A DNA stretch of 64,000 nucleotides from Caloramator sp. mosi_1. Its GTDB lineage: Bacteria > Bacillota > Clostridia > Clostridiales > Caloramatoraceae. Made by a program: the position numbers and the translations under genes. Below the pieces are notes generated by a model. That model was not told the DNA's origin, searched no databases, and saw nothing but the letters and a program-made list of their open reading frames with translations. The stretch covers positions 186,001 through 250,000 of the forward strand of contig NZ_CP117677.1 of the NCBI RefSeq assembly GCF_028622835.1, read 5' to 3'. This document shows, piece by piece, positions 19,449 through 28,942 of the stretch. Position 1 is the stretch's first letter, and each line of letters begins with the position of its first letter.

Positions 19449-20691
19449 TTACTTTTTTAAATTTTCTCCAACTATTAAAGTAGGTGGTTGCTTCTTTTCT
19501 ATTGTATCAAGGGTTACGATGCATTTTGCAACATCATCCCTTGATGGAATATCAAACATTATATCAAGCATTATTTCTTCTATTATAGCTCTTAATCCTC
19601 TTGCACCTGTCTTTCTCTTTATTGCTTCATCTGCTATTTTATAAAGTGCTTCCTTTTCAAATTCAAGCTCAACACCATCTAATTCTAAAAGCTTTTGATA
19701 TTGTTTTACAAGTGCATTTTTAGGTTCAGTTAGTATCCTTATTAAGGCTTCCTTATCAAGCTGATCAAGTGTAACCACAATAGGTACTCTACCTACAAAC
19801 TCTGGTATCATACCAAACTTTAATAAGTCCTCTGGTAAAATATTTTTGAGAAGTTCTCCAACGTTCTTTTCTTGCTTACTCTTGATTTCCGCACCAAATC
19901 CCATTGAATTAGTGTGCATTCTCTTTTCTATAATCTTTTCTATACCATCAAATGCACCACCACAAATAAATAGTATATTAGTTGTGTCTATTTGTAAAAA
20001 CTCTTGATGTGGATGCTTTCTTCCGCCTTGTGGTGGAACATTGGCTACTGTTCCTTCTAATATTTTAAGTAGTGCCTGTTGCACACCTTCACCAGATACA
20101 TCCCTTGTTATTGAAGGATTATCTGACTTTCTTGCGATTTTATCGATTTCATCTATATAGATTATACCTTTTTCTGCTCTTTCTATATCGTAATCTGCAT
20201 TCTGTATTAGCTTTAAAAGAATGTTTTCAACGTCTTCACCTACATATCCAGCTTCTGTTAAAGTTGTTGCATCTGCTATTGCGAAGGGTACATTTAAAAG
20301 CTTTGCTAATGTTTGAGCGAGCAGTGTTTTACCTGAACCTGTTGGTCCTAATAAAAGTATGTTACTCTTTTGTAGCTCAATATCCTTATTTTTTATCTTT
20401 GGCATATTTATTCTCTTATAATGGTTATACACAGCAACCGCCAAAGCTTTTTGCCTCATCTTGACCTATTACATATTGGTCTAAGTATTCTTTAATTTCC
20501 CTTGGTTTTGGTAAGTCTGTGTACTCCACCTCCTGCTCTTCAAATAGTTCTTCTTCTATTATTTCAGAGCAGAGTTCAATACACTCATCACAAATATACA
20601 CACCTGGGCCTGCTATTAATCTTTTTACTTGTTCCTGTGTTTTCCCACAAAAGGAACATTTAAGTTGTTTCTTGTCATCTATTTTTGGCAT
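19449..20691 (-). CDS. clpX: ATP-dependent Clp protease ATP-binding subunit ClpX
   Basis: AAA+ unfoldase of the ClpXP protease, about 414 residues. The N-terminal zinc-binding domain has CSFCGK and CDEC. Walker A is [10 protein letters not shown], the pore loop is in [10 protein letters not shown], Walker B is [11 protein letters not shown], and sensor 2 is in TGARGLR. The start ATG at 20689-20691 has a GAGGTG site. One break near 20455 (QDEAK then [10 protein letters not shown]) needs a single base. It follows clpP by 14 bases and is part of the tig-clpP-clpX operon. Confidence 0.95.
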
Positions 20692-20705
20692 TGTTACACC
20701 TCGCA

Positions 20706-21292
20706 TTACTTACTCTTCTTAGTTATAACATCATCTATAATGCCATATGCCTTTGCTTCCTCTGCTGTCATAAAATAATCTCTTTCAGTATCTTGTTCTA
20801 TCTTTTCAATTGGTTGACCTGTTCTTTCACTTAAAATTTGATTTAATCTCTTCTTAATTCTTAAAATGTGTTCAGCGTGAATTTTTATGTCTGTTGCCTG
20901 ACCACGTGCACCACCAAGTGGTTGATGTATCATAATCTCACTGTTTGGAAGTGCAAATCTCTTTCCCTTCGCACCTGCTGCAAGTAAAATGCACCCATTG
21001 ATGCTGCCATACCAACACATATTGTTGAAACATCTGGTTTTATATATTGCATTGTATCATATATAGCCATTCCGGATGTTATTTGTCCACCTGGGCTGTT
21101 TATGTACAAGTATATATCCTTATCTGGGTCTTCTGCCTCTAAAAATAGTAGTTGTGCAACAACTAAACTCGCAGTCTGATCATTTATTTCATCTGATAGA
21201 AAAATTATTCTTTCCTTTAAAAGCCTTGAATAAATGTCGTAAGACCTTTCACCCCTACTGGTTTGTTCAACAACAATTGGTACCAAACTCAT
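20706..21292 (-). CDS. clpP: ATP-dependent Clp protease proteolytic subunit ClpP
   Basis: Serine peptidase that forms the barrel of ClpXP, about 195 residues. The catalytic triad is visible: Ser in [10 protein letters not shown], His in IMIHQPLGG, Asp in [10 protein letters not shown]. The ATG at 21292 ([10 protein letters not shown]) lies 8 bases after AAAGGAGG and is preferred over the ATG two codons upstream, which is only 2 bases from it. One frameshift near 20990 (AAG-run after GAF) is fixed by a single base. Confidence 0.95.
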
Positions 21293-21313
21293 ATTCATAA
21301 CCTCCTTTTAATG

Positions 21314-21335
21314 AAGGCTAGCATATGCTAGCCTT
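21314..21335 (-). terminator. Perfect hairpin between tig and clpP
   Basis: AAGGCTAGCATATGCTAGCCTT is an uninterrupted palindrome directly after the tig stop and before the clpP ribosome site. It has only a weak following T run, so it may be a partial terminator or an mRNA processing and stability element that sets the tig to clpP ratio. Confidence 0.6.
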
Positions 21336-21342
21336 TTATATA

Positions 21343-22635
21343 TTATTCTGTAACTTTACTATTGTTAACAAGAAATTCAACAACTTTATTGTTAACTATT
21401 TCTTCTTCAATCATATATCTTTCAGTCATTAAAATAGCATTCTTCATCTTTTCTACGTCATCCTTTGAGTACATCTTAGCAATTTCTTCTGCTCTATTTT
21501 CTACTTCTTCATTTGTAGCAGTTATATTTTCTGCCTTTGCTATTGCTTCTACAACAAGATTTATTTTTACTCTCTTCTTAGCAACTTCTTTGAAATCATT
21601 TCTTAATGTTTCCATTGTAATTCCAAGCATATCTACATAGCTATTTATATCCATTCCTTGATATCTTAATCTATAATCAAGGTCTTTAATCATATAGTCT
21701 ATTTCGTGTTCCTATCATAACTTCTGGGATTTCAACCTCACAAGCATCTACTGCCTTTGTTAGAACTTCTTCTTCTAAATCTCTCTTTGCTCTTTCTTCA
21801 TTTTCCTTTTCAAGTTTAGCCTTAATGTCCTTCTTTAATTCTTCTAATGTATTAAATTCTGAAACTTCACTTGCAAAGTCATCATCTAATTCTGGAAGTT
21901 GCTTAACTTTGATTTCCTTTATAGTAACCTTGAATAGAGCTGGTTTTCCCTTTAGTTCTTCTGCGTGATAGTCTTCTGGGAATGTAACATTAACGTCAAC
22001 TGTTTCTCCAACCTTTGCACCAACAAGTTGATCTTCAAAACCTGGAATAAATGTTCCAGAACCTATAGTTAGGTTGTAGTTATCAGCCTTTCCTCCTGGG
22101 AATGCAACACCATCTACAAATCCCTCAAAATCAATAACTGCTATATCTCCATTTTCAACATTTCCTTCTTGTTTTGTTGTTAATCTTGCACTTTTTCCCT
22201 TAAAGCATTTAGTTCTGCTTCTAAATCTGCATCTGTAACAGCATATTCAATCTTCTTAACTTCTATTCCTTTATAATCTCCAAGTTTAACTTCTGGCTTT
22301 ACAACAACTTCTGCAGTATATACAAAGTCTTCTCCCTTACCAATCTTTACAACATCTATTTCTGGTCTATCAACAGGTTCAATATTGTTTTCCTTTATTG
22401 CTACTGGATAAGTTTCATCTAATATGTAGTTAATTGCATCTTCGTAGAAAACACCTTCTCCATAGTATTTTTCTATAACTGCCTTTGGAGCCTTTCCTTT
22501 TCTGAATCCTGGAATATTAAACTTTGATGCATTCTTTCTGTAGGACTTTTCTACTGCTTCATTAAATTTTTCACTTGAAACTGTTATTTCAAGTTTTACC
22601 TTATTATTTTCCAATCTTTCTACCTTTGTATTCAT
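21343..22635 (-). CDS. tig: Trigger factor, ribosome-associated chaperone and peptidyl-prolyl isomerase
   Basis: About 430 residues. The N-terminal ribosome-binding domain has the signature [13 protein letters not shown] (about 42-54). It is followed by the FKBP-type isomerase domain ([20 protein letters not shown]) and a helical C-terminal chaperone domain. The start ATG at 22633-22635 follows GGAGGAAGCAAA. Breaks near 22185 and 21705 are repaired by single bases. A clear promoter sits upstream at 22712-22740. First gene of the tig-clpP-clpX cluster. Confidence 0.93.
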
Positions 22636-22711
22636 TTTGCTTCCTCCTATCAACATTTTGTTCTACCTGTTGCTATATATAAACAGCCTTTTATTACAGT
22701 TTAACATTGTA

Positions 22712-22740
22712 ATAATAACACAATTAAAAAATAAGTTCAA
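22712..22740 (-). promoter_or_regulatory. Promoter of tig-clpP-clpX
   Basis: On the minus strand TTGAAC (22735-22740) and TATTAT (22712-22717) are separated by 17 bases. An overlapping TTGACA occurs at 22744-22749. The position is about 75 bases before the tig start. Confidence 0.65.
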
Positions 22741-22745
22741 TAGTG

Positions 22746-23072
22746 TCAAGTAATTATTTGACCATTAGAAAACCTTGCTATAACCTTATCCTCTGGTAAT
22801 TTTACATTTTCTTCACTTAATACTTCCTCCTCTGCACTATTTAAAAGATTTATATCATAATATTTTGAAGCATTAAAAACTCTAAATCCTACACACCTTC
22901 CGTTTTTATCAAATACATCTACCATATCAAGTATTAAGGAGGCTGCTTCATCAAAATCATAGTCTCTTTTTATCTTGTTGGTATTGTCATCACAAGAAAC
23001 ACTCTCCTCTACATCCTCCATATCAAAGTATAAACTAACTATGTCGTGTACTCTGTCATAATAAACCTTCAA
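22746..23072 (-). CDS. DUF2283-like small protein
   Basis: About 108 residues. The TTG at 23070-23072 after GGGTGATATT gives MKVYYDRVHDIVSLYFD, which resembles the start of DUF2283 proteins; a GTG four codons upstream is possible. Later segments are EAASLILDMVDVFDKNGRCVGFRVFNAS. No catalytic residues are evident. Monocistronic-looking, ending just before the tig promoter. The function of this family is not established. Confidence 0.6.
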   Translation of the reverse strand: MKVYYDRVHDIVSLYFDMEDVEESVSCDDNTNKIKRDYDFDEAASLILDMVDVFDKNGRCVGFRVFNASKYYDINLLNSAEEEVLSEENVKLPEDKVIARFSNGQIIT

Positions 23073-23147
23073 AATATCACCCACAATACAAAATATATTA
23101 TCCCTTTACATTATATCCCATTATACATAAAATTTAAACAGTTTAAT

Positions 23148-23990
23148 CTATTTTTTTATCCATATACTTTTTCCATCAGTTGTAAATTCCATATCTCCTA
23201 CTTCATCTGTTCTAAAATATTTTATCCCTAATTTATTTAAAAGATAGATGACTTCTTTATGTGGATGCCCATAGCTGTTGTCTTTACCTACTGAAATTAC
23301 CGCATATATAGGATTTACTTTTTTATAAATTGTACAGATGATGAGGATGAACTGCCGTGATGCCCTAATTTAATGACATCTGCTTTTACTTCATAGCCTT
23401 TTTTAATATTTCTCCCTCTGAGAGTTTTTCTGCATCACCCATAAGTAAAAAGCCTTTTCACCATATTTAACTCTTACTACAACCGAATAATTATTTAACT
23501 CTTCATAAAAATTATTATTTGGAGCTAAAAATTCAAACTCCACACCATCTATATTAAACTTAATTCCTGCCTTTGCAGTTTTTATTTTTAAATTTTTATT
23601 TTTTATTTCATCCATCATACTAATAAATGTTTTTGTATTTGTTGTCACCTTAGGTATATAAATTTCTTTTATATTATAATTTTTAATAACATCATCCATA
23701 TTACCTATGTGGTCTTCGTGGGGATGTGTGGCTATTAAAACCTCTATATTCCTCTTTGTGTTTTTGTTGAGTTTATCTAAAAATTTTCCCTTTACACTAT
23801 TTGAACCAGAATCTATTAATATATTTTTACCCTTAGGTGTTTTAATTAAAATCGAATCCCCTTGACCTACATCAAAAACTATAACCTTAAGCTGATTCTC
23901 TATTCTATTTGATTCCTCAACATTTACTTCAATACATCCTATAAGAAAAATAGTCAAAACTATAATTAAAGCATTTAAAATCCTCTTCAA
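23148..23990 (-). CDS. Secreted lipoprotein with a ComEC-like metallo-beta-lactamase domain
   Basis: About 282 residues. The signal peptide ends in a lipobox (FLIGCIE, Cys at about 19), so the mature protein should be anchored outside the membrane. The metallo-hydrolase fold is clear: VFDVGQGDSILI, metal site THPHEDHIGNMD, LLMGDAEKLSEGE and IKLGHHGSSSSS. These are the motifs of the ComEC/Rec2 nuclease-like domain without the ComEC membrane channel. Breaks near 23455, 23402, 23345 and 23325 are in T or A runs. The role could be extracellular DNA or phosphodiester hydrolysis; substrate unknown. Confidence 0.82.
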
Positions 23991-23992
23991 TG

Positions 23993-24771
23993 TTATACCT
24001 CCAAATTACTCAAATATTCAAAGCTTTTCTTTATTTCTTCAAAGTCCCTATAATTGTCCCTATAAACCTCAATAATATATTGACAATCCTTGTTTAAATT
24101 TTTAGTTTTATAAATTACATCTTTAAAATCATATAAACCATAGCCTGGTAGTAAACAGTCACAAAACTCATCAGAATCAGATATATGTACATTTACAACT
24201 CTACCTTCAAAAACGTTTAAATACTCATCTATACTCCTATTACTCCTTATTGCTTGCTTTACATCTAAAGTAAAATAAATTTCCTCCTTCATATTTTCCT
24301 TTACAGCCTTTATAAATTTAGGGTCGCTTCCCATACACCACGAAACATTTTCCCAAGCTATCTTTACATCATATTCATAGGCTATTTTACATAAATTATC
24401 CATAACCTTTGCAGTCCAAATTGCATCTTTAGTTTGATTATTATTTCTCTGTCCGTGAAATATATAATACCTTGCACCAAGCTTTTGCTGCACTACAGGC
24501 TAATCTAAACTTTGTTTCCATTTCCTGTCTTCTTCTTTCATAAACATCAAATAAAAAGGGTTCAAAGGTAGCAGGAAAAGGATGTATTGTATTTATATTT
24601 AAATTATACTTTTTATATTTTCATCTATTTTCCAAAGTATTTCATCCTTCATCTCAGACTCTGATTCAAAAACACCTCACAGAGTTTAAACCCCATTTTG
24701 TTGATGAGCTTAAGTGTATCTTCTGTTAAAACTTCTGGATAAAAGCAAGCTGTTGAAATACCAAAGTTCAT
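23993..24771 (-). CDS. Sugar phosphate isomerase/epimerase family protein (xylose isomerase-like TIM barrel)
   Basis: About 258 residues. The start ATG at 24769-24771 follows GGAGGATTTT and reads MNFGISTACFYPE. Later metal-site-like segments include INTIHPFPATFEP, YYIFHGQR, IAWENVSWC, FTLDVKQAIRS and VVNVHISDSDE, the pattern of AP endonuclease family 2 / xylose isomerase-like barrels. Breaks occur near 24605 and 24490. It lies 3 bases upstream of the lipoprotein gene, so the two are co-transcribed. The substrate cannot be read from sequence. Confidence 0.75.
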
Positions 24772-24851
24772 AAAATCCTCCTAAAAATTTAATGTTTAAA
24801 TGTATAATTCCCTAAATTAAAGGTAATATTAATTAATGTGATGAATAAGTT

Positions 24852-24940
24852 AAAAAGGCAATCCCAATCTCCTGTTTGTTAACTCCTGTTTCGTTCTGTT
24901 TTAATGCTGCCAAACCAATTTTAAAAGGGGTTGCCTTTTT
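24852..24940. repeat. Long-loop inverted repeat, function unclear
   Basis: AAAAAGGCAATCCC and GGGGTTGCCTTTTT pair at 13 of 14 positions (one G-T) around a loop of about 61 bases that contains CTCCTGTTT twice. T runs border it on both strands, so it could terminate in either direction or encode a small structured RNA. It lies in the 250-base gap upstream of the TIM-barrel gene. Confidence 0.45.
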
Positions 24941-24979
24941 ATACAACCTTCTAAAATTAAGTTAACTACATAATATCTA

Positions 24980-25013
24980 TTAAAAATCCTCTATGTAATA
25001 TAGAGGATTTTTA
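24980..25013 (-). terminator. Terminator of the membrane-anchored protein gene
   Basis: AAAAATCCTCTAT and ATAGAGGATTTTT form a strong stem with a short loop just after the stop at 25022, bordered by A and T runs on both sides. Confidence 0.75.
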
Positions 25014-25021
25014 TTTTTATA

Positions 25022-25839
25022 TTATTTTAACTCTTTAAGTCTATATTTTCCCTTTTCTAAAACAAATATTTTATTATCTGAAATTATTTTCAAAGCTTCT
25101 TTTCATCAAATCCATCATATTTTATTTTATTAATATCATAGGATAACTCACCTATTCTTACCAATCCAGAACCATTATAATCTGCAAACCAGATAAATAT
25201 ACCTCTTTTAGTTAAATTATATGGAAGCTTTGTAAGAAATACAACTTTACCATCAGATGTAAAGTGTGGTCTCTCTGCCCATATATAATCCTTATGTCTC
25301 TGAAGAATCCTTTCTTTTTCAAAGACATATTTAGACGTCTTAAGAGTCTTTAATGTTATATCTTGATATGTACCATCTATTGAATATACAATTATATTTT
25401 GGTTTTCTTTATCATCAAATACTACCTTTGTTCCGTCCTTTAAAATATCATAATCCACATTGAGTCCATCGGCCTTTACTTCTATGAATTTTTTATACCA
25501 TTTTCATCTTTATATATTATTTTAAACTGTTTTTGTGTGTTAGAAATATAAGTATACTCCTTTAATGTTTCATCTACCTTATTTTCTTCATTTGATGTCT
25601 TAGTTTCTTCTTCTCTTTTGCTTTCTTTATTAACATTTATATCTTTGTTTATATCACTTTGTTCCTTTTAAAGAATTTTATCCTTCTGGAAATATTTATA
25701 TCAATACCTCTTTTATTTAACTGATATTGTACGTAAAAAAGGTAGCAGAAATTATTATTAATATTATTAATATTATATTTATCCTTCTTCTTCTCATCTG
25801 TTCTTCATAGTTTCTACTAAAGATACTTGGTTTTCCCAA
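25022..25839 (-). CDS. Membrane-anchored protein with a beta-propeller-like C-terminus, function unknown
   Basis: About 270 residues. The TTG start at 25837-25839 follows GGAGGAGATAAC. The first 20 residues are basic (RNYEEQMRRRRINI), followed by one membrane helix (IILIILIIISATFFYVQY) and a Lys/Glu-rich linker. The extracytoplasmic part has WAERPHFTSDGKVVFLT, similar to TolB/DPP-IV-type propeller blades. Breaks near 25725, 25670, 25490 and 25098 lie in T or A runs. No neighbour indicates a role. Confidence 0.6.
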
Positions 25840-25897
25840 AGTTATCTCCTCCCTTTAATTGTTCCATCATATGCTATTATACCCTATTATGCAAATA

Positions 25898-25925
25898 AAA
25901 AAGCCTTCTTTTAATGAAGGCTTTT
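25898..25925 (-). terminator. Terminator of the tRNA operon
   Basis: On the minus strand AAAAGCCTTC and GAAGGCTTTT form a 10-bp stem followed by T6 right after the last tRNA CCA end. Confidence 0.85.
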
Positions 25926-26000
25926 GGTGGGCCATCGGGGACTCGAACCCAGGACACCCTGATTAAGAGTCAGGTGCTCTACCAACTGAGCTAATGGCCC
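25925..26000 (-). tRNA. tRNA-Lys (CTT), copy 1
   Basis: Acceptor GGGCCAT/ATGGCCC with encoded CCA. The anticodon loop CTCTTAA gives anticodon CTT. Last gene of the tRNA operon; identical to the copy at 26451-26526. Confidence 0.96.
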
Positions 26001-26017
26001 ATATTTTGTATTCTTTC

Positions 26018-26094
26018 TGGTGCGCCCAGTAGGACTCGAACCTACGACCTCCAGATTCGAAGTCTGTAACTCTATCCAACTGAGCTATGGGCGC
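26018..26094 (-). tRNA. tRNA-Arg (TCG)
   Basis: Acceptor GCGCCCA/TGGGCGC with encoded CCA. The anticodon loop CTTCGAA gives anticodon TCG. TAGCTCAGTTGGATAGAG D arm. Confidence 0.95.
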
Positions 26095-26118
26095 ACGAAT
26101 TCGCGCCATAATAAAAAA

Positions 26119-26195
26119 TGGTGCGCCTTGAGAGATTCGAACTCCCGACACACGGCTTAGAAGGCCGTTGCTCTATCCAACTGAGCTAAAGGCGC
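26119..26195 (-). tRNA. tRNA-Arg (TCT), copy 1
   Basis: Acceptor GCGCCTT/AAGGCGC with encoded CCA. The anticodon loop CTTCTAA gives TCT. It differs from the copy at 26799-26875 by one compensated base pair in the T stem (G-C here). Confidence 0.95.
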
Positions 26196-26199
26196 ATAT

Positions 26200-26273
26200 T
26201 GGAGCGGGTGATGGGAATCGAACCCACACAACCAGCTTGGAAGGCTGGGACTCTACCATTGAGCTACACCCGC
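26200..26273 (-). tRNA. tRNA-Gly (TCC), copy 1
   Basis: Acceptor GCGGGTG/CACCCGC with encoded CCA. The anticodon loop CTTCCAA gives TCC. Same sequence as the copy at 26880-26953. Confidence 0.95.
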
Positions 26274-26279
26274 AGATTC

Positions 26280-26355
26280 TGGAGCGGGAAACGGGACTCG
26301 AACCCGCGGCATTCACCTTGGCAAGGTGACGCTCTACCAACTGAGCTATTCCCGC
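26280..26355 (-). tRNA. tRNA-Gly (GCC)
   Basis: Acceptor GCGGGAA/TTCCCGC with encoded CCA. The anticodon loop TTGCCAA in stem TCACC/GGTGA gives GCC. Confidence 0.95.
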
Positions 26356-26360
26356 ATATA

Positions 26361-26444
26361 TGGTGCGGGCGGAGGGACTTGAACCCCCACGCACTGGGCA
26401 CTAGATCCTAAGTCTAGCGCGTCTGCCAATTCCGCCACGCCCGC
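26361..26444 (-). tRNA. tRNA-Leu (TAG)
   Basis: 84 bases with the long variable arm of a class II tRNA. Acceptor GCGGGCG/CGCCCGC with CCA. The anticodon loop CTTAGGA gives TAG. Confidence 0.95.
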
Positions 26445-26450
26445 ATATTA

Positions 26451-26526
26451 TGGTGGGCCATCGGGGACTCGAACCCAGGACACCCTGATTAAGAGTCAGG
26501 TGCTCTACCAACTGAGCTAATGGCCC
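26451..26526 (-). tRNA. tRNA-Lys (CTT), copy 2
   Basis: Same sequence as the tRNA at 25925-26000, anticodon CTT, CCA encoded. Confidence 0.96.
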
Positions 26527-26555
26527 ATATATATTAGCCTTACGGCTATGTAAAC

Positions 26556-26631
26556 TGGTGAGCCACCGGGGAATCGAACCCCGGACACCAAGATTAAAAG
26601 TCTTGTGCTCTACCGACTGAGCTAGTGGCTC
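26556..26631 (-). tRNA. tRNA-Lys (TTT)
   Basis: Acceptor GAGCCAC/GTGGCTC with CCA. The anticodon stem CAAGA/TCTTG with loop CTTTTAA gives TTT. Confidence 0.95.
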
Positions 26632-26634
26632 AAA

Positions 26635-26710
26635 TGGCTGGGCAGGCTGGACTCGAACCAACGAATGCGGGAGTCAAAGTCCCGTGCCTTACCGACTTGG
26701 CGACTGCCCA
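26635..26710 (-). tRNA. tRNA-Gln (TTG)
   Basis: Acceptor TGGGCAG/CTGCCCA, discriminator G, CCA encoded. The anticodon loop CTTTGAC gives TTG. The U1-A72 pair is usual for Gln tRNAs. Confidence 0.95.
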
Positions 26711-26717
26711 ACATAAA

Positions 26718-26795
26718 TGGGGTGGATAGTGGGATTCGAACCCACGGCCTCAAGAGCCACAATCTTGCACTCTAACCAACTGAGCTATACCCACC
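26718..26795 (-). tRNA. tRNA-His (GTG)
   Basis: The extra 5' G (G-1) opposite discriminator C73 marks a His tRNA. The anticodon loop TTGTGGC gives GTG; acceptor GTGGGTA/TATCCAC; CCA encoded. Confidence 0.95.
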
Positions 26796-26798
26796 ATA

Positions 26799-26875
26799 TG
26801 GTGCGCCTTAAGAGATTCGAACTCCTGACACACGGCTTAGAAGGCCGTTGCTCTATCCAACTGAGCTAAAGGCGC
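26799..26875 (-). tRNA. tRNA-Arg (TCT), copy 2
   Basis: As the copy at 26119-26195, but the outer T-stem pair is A-T in place of G-C, a compensated double change. CCA encoded. Confidence 0.95.
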
Positions 26876-26879
26876 ATAT

Positions 26880-26953
26880 TGGAGCGGGTGATGGGAATCG
26901 AACCCACACAACCAGCTTGGAAGGCTGGGACTCTACCATTGAGCTACACCCGC
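26880..26953 (-). tRNA. tRNA-Gly (TCC), copy 2
   Basis: Same sequence as 26200-26273, with the same short spacer to the tRNA-Arg (TCT) gene next to it. Confidence 0.95.
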
Positions 26954-26956
26954 AAG

Positions 26957-27032
26957 TGGTCGGGGTGACAGGGATTGAACCTGCGACCTCATGGTCCCAA
27001 ACCACGCGCGCTCCCATCTGCGCCACACCCCG
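26957..27032 (-). tRNA. tRNA-Pro (TGG)
   Basis: Acceptor CGGGGTG/CACCCCG with CCA. The anticodon loop TTTGGGA in stem CGTGG/CCATG gives TGG. First gene of the operon, 13 bases after the promoter -10. Confidence 0.95.
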
Positions 27033-27045
27033 ACTGACATAATAA

Positions 27046-27074
27046 AGTATAATACATAAAATTAATTTAGTCAA
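27046..27074 (-). promoter_or_regulatory. Promoter of the 13-gene tRNA operon
   Basis: On the minus strand TTGACT (27069-27074) and TATACT (27046-27051) with a 17-base spacer lie just upstream of tRNA-Pro. No other promoter-like site is visible between the tRNAs, whose spacers are 3-30 bases. Confidence 0.8.
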
Positions 27075-27095
27075 TACCTTTTTTGATAGTATTTT

Positions 27096-27577
27096 TTACT
27101 CTATAGTAAATCTAATAGTATTGATTTCAATCTCTCCATCCTCTTTAATCTCAAGGAGCGCAGCACCAGGCATACCATCTCTTGGTCTTGATGTGCTTCC
27201 TGGATTTAAAAACAAAACATCTCCTTCTCTATCTATCCTTTGCACGTGGGTGTGTCCATATAAAACAATATCTACATTTTCCTCAAGTGCCTTTAAATAA
27301 AGCTTTAAAATATTATAGTAAACATCGTATCTATGGCCGTGTGTTAATAGAATCTTCTTTCCACAAACATCAATTACCTTTTCATATTTTACATCTTTAC
27401 CATAATCATTATTTCCACAAATATATTCAATAGGCTTTTTATACTTTTCATTTATCTTCACTATATCATTGAAATGATCCCCAAGATGAATAATCATATC
27501 AAACTCCCTAATTTACTTAATGCTCTATCAAGGGAGTAAAGATTCCCGTGCGAATCACTGACCACTGCAATCTTCAA
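27096..27577 (-). CDS. YfcE/MJ0936-family metallophosphodiesterase
   Basis: About 160 residues. Calcineurin-like motifs are VVSDSHGN, IIHLGDH, CGNND, LLTHGHRY and LYGHTH. The TTG start at 27575-27577 follows GGGGGAATTGTA. One base is missing in a T run near 27505 (KLGSFDMIIHLGDH). Last gene of the operon with the AIR-synthase-like protein, rph and rdgB. Family members hydrolyse phosphodiesters with Mn2+; the natural substrate is not established. Confidence 0.88.
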
Positions 27578-27588
27578 TACAATTCCCC

Positions 27589-28191
27589 CTACGACTTTTT
27601 AGCAAAATAATCCCTTAAAAGCTCCTTTAAATTTTCTAATGCCCTTGCTCTGTGACTAATGCTATTCTTTTCTTTTTCTGAAAGCTCAGCAAAGGTTTTA
27701 TTTAAGTCTGGAACAATAAACAGCGGATCATAACCAAATCCATTGTTTCCTCTTTTATATCTTGAAATAGTTCCTTCTACTGTTCCTACTGATTTTATTA
27801 CTTCTCCATCTTTTGTTATCAAAATCATTGTGCAAACAAATCTTGCACCTCTATCCTTATCGTCTACATTCTCAAGAAGCTTTAGCAATTTTTCATTATT
27901 TTTATCATAATTACATTCTTCACCCGCAAACCTTGCAGAATAAACACCTGGAGCATTGTCTAATGCATATACCTCAAGCCCCGAATCATCCGCAAGAACT
28001 GCTTCACCTGTTAAATCGTAAATTGTTTTTGCCTTTTTATAAGCATTCTCCTCAAAGGTTTTTCCGTCCTCGACAATTTCAACCTCTATCCCTGCCTCTT
28101 TCAAAGATACTGTTTCTATTCCTAAAGGTTTTAATATTTCTTTTATTTCTTGAACTTTATGACTATTGTTGCTGGCTACTATTAATCTCAT
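27589..28191 (-). CDS. rdgB: XTP/dITP diphosphatase (non-canonical purine NTP pyrophosphatase, RdgB/HAM1)
   Basis: 200 residues, intact. Motifs are the N-terminal [39 protein letters not shown], the FGYDPLF loop and SHRARAL near the C-terminus. It removes ITP, XTP and dITP from the nucleotide pool. Its start codon lies inside the end of rph (28163-28191 overlap), a common arrangement in Firmicutes. Confidence 0.94.
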   Translation of the reverse strand: MRLIVASNNSHKVQEIKEILKPLGIETVSLKEAGIEVEIVEDGKTFEENAYKKAKTIYDLTGEAVLADDSGLEVYALDNAPGVYSARFAGEECNYDKNNEKLLKLLENVDDKDRGARFVCTMILITKDGEVIKSVGTVEGTISRYKRGNNGFGYDPLFIVPDLNKTFAELSEKEKNSISHRARALENLKELLRDYFAKKS

Positions 28192-28942
28192 CTTCAGTCT
28201 CCCTTCTTTCGCCTATTCTTAAACCATCATAACCTAAGACCTTCTTTTGTAATAAAAATATTTCATTAAGTCCACCCTCTGCAAGCTCCAATAACTTTGT
28301 AAGCTCGTCCTTAGAAAATGGCCTATCTTCACCAGTTCCCTGGATTTCTATGTACTCATTCTTATCTGTCATAACGACATTCATATCAACCTTTGCACTT
28401 GAATCTTCTAAATAACATAAATCTATCATAGGTATATCATCCACAATACCAACACTTATTGCTGCAACATAATTTTTGATAGGATAAACCTCAAAATTTA
28501 CTTCTTTATCAAGTTTATTTACAGCATCAACAAGTGCAATAAAGGAACCTGTTATTGAAGCTGTTCTTGTACCTCCATCAGCCTGTATAACATCGCAATC
28601 TATCCATATAGTTCTCTCTCCAATTGCCTTAAGATCAACAACCGAACGTAATGCTCTACCTATTAATCTTTGTATTTCGACAGTTCTTCCATCTAACTTA
28701 CCCTTACTGGACTCCCTTGGTTTACGTGTTTGGGTTGACCTTGGAAGCATACCATACTCACAGGTAATCCATCCTTCTCCTGTTCCCTTTAAAAATGGTG
28801 GAACTTTATCTTCAAAGGAAGCAGTACAAATAACTTTTGTATCCCCAAACTCAACTAATACAGACCCCTCTGCATATTTAGTATAGTTTCTTGTTATCTT
28901 TATATCTCTCATTTGATTATACTCTCTTCCATCAACTCTCAT
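28163..28942 (-). CDS. rph: Ribonuclease PH
   Basis: 259 residues, intact. Phosphorolytic 3'-5' exoribonuclease for tRNA 3' maturation. Motifs: [61 protein letters not shown] and the C-terminal [12 protein letters not shown]. It starts by a 4-base ATGA overlap with the upstream AIR-synthase-like gene. The nearby tRNA operon makes a functional but not transcriptional link. Confidence 0.95.
   Translation of the reverse strand: MRVDGREYNQMRDIKITRNYTKYAEGSVLVEFGDTKVICTASFEDKVPPFLKGTGEGWITCEYGMLPRSTQTRKPRESSKGKLDGRTVEIQRLIGRALRSVVDLKAIGERTIWIDCDVIQADGGTRTASITGSFIALVDAVNKLDKEVNFEVYPIKNYVAAISVGIVDDIPMIDLCYLEDSSAKVDMNVVMTDKNEYIEIQGTGEDRPFSKDELTKLLELAEGGLNEIFLLQKKVLGYDGLRIGERRETEDEINSSQQQ

Noticed and set aside
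25963..27074. Several minus- and plus-strand open frames with peptides such as GIAQLVERHLAK across the tRNA region
   Set aside because: They are translations of tRNA genes; every stretch folds as a tRNA with CCA, and the frames have no ribosome binding sites.
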